Assembly: GCA_017562135.1 (NCBI GenBank)
Contig: QEYB01001392.1
Span: 1 to 64,000, forward strand
DNA: 64,000 nt
Source of the DNA: Dipylidium caninum
Taxonomy: Eukaryota > Platyhelminthes > Cestoda > Cyclophyllidea > Dipylidiidae
Direction of reading: 5' to 3'
Positions 61,807 to 64,000 of the stretch are shown here, one piece after another (within the stretch, counting starts at the first letter, position 1; each line of letters begins with the position of its first letter). A program made the position numbers and the translations under genes. The notes below the pieces were generated by a model. It saw nothing but the letters and a program-made list of their open reading frames with translations. It did no database searches and was not told the DNA's origin.

Positions 61807-61971
61807 CTACACAGACGCAACATTGTTTAGCATCTCTTTTAATAGTAAGTGAAAACTAGTTTCTCAGAAAACACAATAAAGAGACCTAGTAGACCCCCCC
61901 TTCCCAGCCCACTTATTACTTGGTACTTTGTCTCCTAAGGGCCACATTAGACTCACCACACCCTAAATTAC

Positions 61972-62133
61972 TTGGCAAAATGGCGGAGCAGGCGAAGTTA
62001 GAAGTTGCGGGTCGCAACACCCAACTCTCTGATATAGATCGCAGGACAGGCCACGAACTGGAGAGCCGGGCGAGGCCAGAGCCCAATCATCTACGTTCAC
62101 TTCACCTAACACCATAGAAATAGTCGAAGTTCT
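61972..62133 (-). CDS. Exon candidate (54 codons) of the unrecognised minus-strand gene
   Basis: The exon has a CCCCACAG acceptor, 54 codons and a CAAGTAATT donor, phase 0 at both ends. It encodes MVLGEVNVDDWALASPGSPV and then a Cys-containing segment (CDLYQRVGCCDPQ). Both boundary phases fit the next exon at 61806. The family was not recognised. Confidence 0.45.
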
Positions 62134-62539
62134 CTGTGGGGAGTTCACTTAGAGCAGAGACGCCACCACTTCCGGTTGCTGTTCATCCGCACAGAGCGGT
62201 ATTATTTGCTTTGAACATAACACCTAACTTGGTCGTGATCGAGGCCGGTGACATCAATTATCATGAGGGAAGACCTCAGATTCAACTGTCTAAATTTAAT
62301 GGATTCCTTTTGGGCCGAATTTTCTCGCTTTCCAAAAGAATTAATTCCGCAGTCTGGACAAGAAGGCGCATTTCTACGGTAGCGAAACGATGGCGCTCAC
62401 TTTTTATCAACACGATCAACTGCTGGGTTGTTTGGGACGCATGGGAGTCGACCTTCAAAAACCGGTTAGGGAGTTATTCCCTTCGAGCTCCTTGTCTAAG
62501 CCTACTGGGGTATGTGCAGTCGTGGATCGAATTCAAGAA

Positions 62540-62593
62540 CATTCCAAACCGTGACTATTTGCAAAGCATTCCAAACCGTGACTATTTGCAAAG
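62540..62593 (+). repeat. Perfect 27-bp tandem duplication
   Basis: A 27-bp unit beginning CATTCCAAACCGTGACTATT occurs twice head to tail with no mismatch. It keeps frame in the plus-strand ORF at 62136-62672 (repeat NRDYLQSIP), but that ORF is not otherwise supported as coding. An exact copy suggests a recent duplication or an assembly artefact. Confidence 0.85.
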
Positions 62594-63379
62594 CATAATT
62601 TCAGTGGTTCCGTCGTCTTTAACTCCAATGAATAGAGAAATAGCGCGATTCTCGGGATCTGCGACACAATAAGGCTCTTTCAGTGAGCAAAAAGAGACCA
62701 CGGATTGGGTTATGCGCGCATCCCCTTCACCCCGCCTACCCATTTCATTAGCGCTCCAGGCGTCTGAGAATAAATGTTTCCAGCAGTGTTGCCGCGAAAC
62801 GTCGCCGAATTCACTAACATGCGTAAAGTTAACACTCAGCCTGAATACTCTATGCGGTACTTACTTGCCACCCAGAAAATCCGTTCTAGTCTCAAGCAGT
62901 AGTGAGTAAAGGTGATATACACTCAACTTGCGCCATCCCAGAACGGAATAAAGGTGCTTCTGTAGAACGTGGAAAGAGCCCGACGAAAGGGCAGACGCCA
63001 AATTGGCCAAGGCGTCAGCGTGGCCCTCGGATGTCGTGAGCGGGAAAGTCAGTTGGACTATGTCTGGGGCATGGGTCTCCTCGCCTCGTCGGGCGCGTTT
63101 TAAAGTTACGCGGCGGAATTGCCATATTCACGAGAAGAAAATTTATCAGCTGGGAAAATCACTGAAGGTTGGTCATTTCCAAAATGGTGTAGATCCTCAG
63201 GCAATTAACAGCGGCGTTAATTATCAGCATCTTGGATGCCAAGCGCTACCGGAATTCGCATAAAACTCATAAGCAGATCACCTATTTACGTGGCTTTGCC
63301 TATTAATGCTGAAAGCTTCCGTTAGCACATAATGAGCTGTTTTTTGTCAAGTATCCGTTTATTTGAACCAGTGAACCAT

Positions 63380-63570
63380 CGCATCTCCTCACGAAACTGA
63401 AGTCGACCAGCAATGGGGAGACAAGGCCATGCCAGTCCTCATCTTCGCAGGATGTTGGTTTGAATTTTAACATGTACTCTTTGTCAATAATTATACCCTG
63501 AAATAGCGACTGCATGTGGACAGGGTACGAGAGGGAAGCTAGAATTCCGTAATAGTCTTTGTTGGGTCCC
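63380..63570 (-). CDS. Coding-like exon near the window end, unrecognised
   Basis: After a GCTGCTGGTAG acceptor the minus strand reads MGPNKDYYGILASLSYPVHM, then EYMLKFKPTSCEDEDWHGLV and SPLLVDFSF before a GTGAGG donor-like site. The usage is protein-like and strand-rich, as in an extracellular domain. It may be a 5' exon of the minus-strand gene below, or a separate gene extending past the window. The family was not recognised. Confidence 0.35.
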
Positions 63571-64000
63571 ATCTACCAGCAGCACGAAAGCCTACCAGGG
63601 TTAGTGTCTACAGTCTATTCATGCTTGAAGGAGAAGAAAACACTCATGATTATTCAGTACTAAAGGGGTGCTCGGTGCTTGCGGACGTTATTTTGGCACA
63701 TTCAAACACCCTATTAGTAAAAAAGTCGAAACCACAACTGATGACGTAGCCTTCATCACCCCCGCTGGTTGAGGCGGATGCCGCACAAATGTGCTATTAG
63801 TTGAGCATGAACTATCCCTGGACAAAAGGGAAATTCTGAGAGGTGGGAGGTTCTTCTTTGAGGTTAAGCGTAACAAGACTGAGAGTTTACTTGGACTCTA
63901 ATTCGATTAATACTAGTGAAAGCATCCTGGTAAAAGTCGGCACTTCGACATCTACGGAAGAGGCAGAAGAGGAAAGGGCACCTCAGAGGCACACGAATCA
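63571..64000. other. No supported gene
   Basis: The 62-codon minus frame at 63688-63876 has no splice context or family resemblance. If the minus-strand gene extends upstream, its next exon is probably beyond the window. Confidence 0.4.

Noticed and set aside
1..64000. CRISPR arrays, integrated phage, viral genes, rRNA, complete transposons.
   Set aside because: No regularly spaced repeats, terminal inverted repeats with a transposase, reverse transcriptase motifs or rRNA segments were seen in reading the window.

Overview
The window is animal nuclear DNA, most likely from a nematode. The main clue is a minus-strand gene at 37.3-42.3 kb. It joins an N-terminal THAP zinc finger to a CtBP-type dehydrogenase fold, an arrangement known from nematode CTBP-1. 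Exons are bounded by GT...AG. Many introns are very short (31-49 nt, several of 31-39 nt), and some start codons sit 1-4 nt after a TTTTCAG-like acceptor, as expected for spliced-leader trans-splicing. Most of the sequence is intron or intergenic. There is no sign of bacterial operons, phage, CRISPR arrays or rRNA.

Layout. From 1 to 13 kb no gene can be named; it contains a strongly A-rich block (7.86-9.55 kb) and a small basic ORF at 11.9 kb. At 13.0-13.8 kb (+) are the last two exons of a synaptotagmin-type C2B protein, the final one carrying two opposite frame shifts. From 13.8 to 29.2 kb nothing firm is seen. At 29.2-31.4 kb (-) is a complete three-exon endosulfine (ENSA/ARPP19) gene with an unrecognised exon pair upstream. 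At 33.7-36.1 kb (+) are TAF9, a small OB-fold-like gene and a third small ORF, which may form an operon. At 37.3-42.3 kb (-) is the THAP-CtBP gene. At 43.3-43.7 kb (-) is an unknown coding-like exon. At 45.8-52.3 kb (+) is a nearly complete SMG5 gene in 15 exons. From 57 to 63.6 kb there are unrecognised but phase-consistent exons, mostly on the minus strand.

Roles. The recognised genes are housekeeping or regulatory: basal transcription (TAF9), co-repression (CtBP), mitotic PP2A control (endosulfine), nonsense-mediated mRNA decay (SMG5) and membrane trafficking (C2B protein). Nothing suggests they act in one pathway. Intergenic and intron sequence is T-rich on the strand of the nearest gene (A-rich around minus-strand genes), so base skew helps to predict orientation in the empty stretches.

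Gene models were made by hand from splice motifs, reading phase and similarity recalled from known families. Exon ends are therefore predictions. The 5' exons of the C2B gene and one exon of CtBP were not found.
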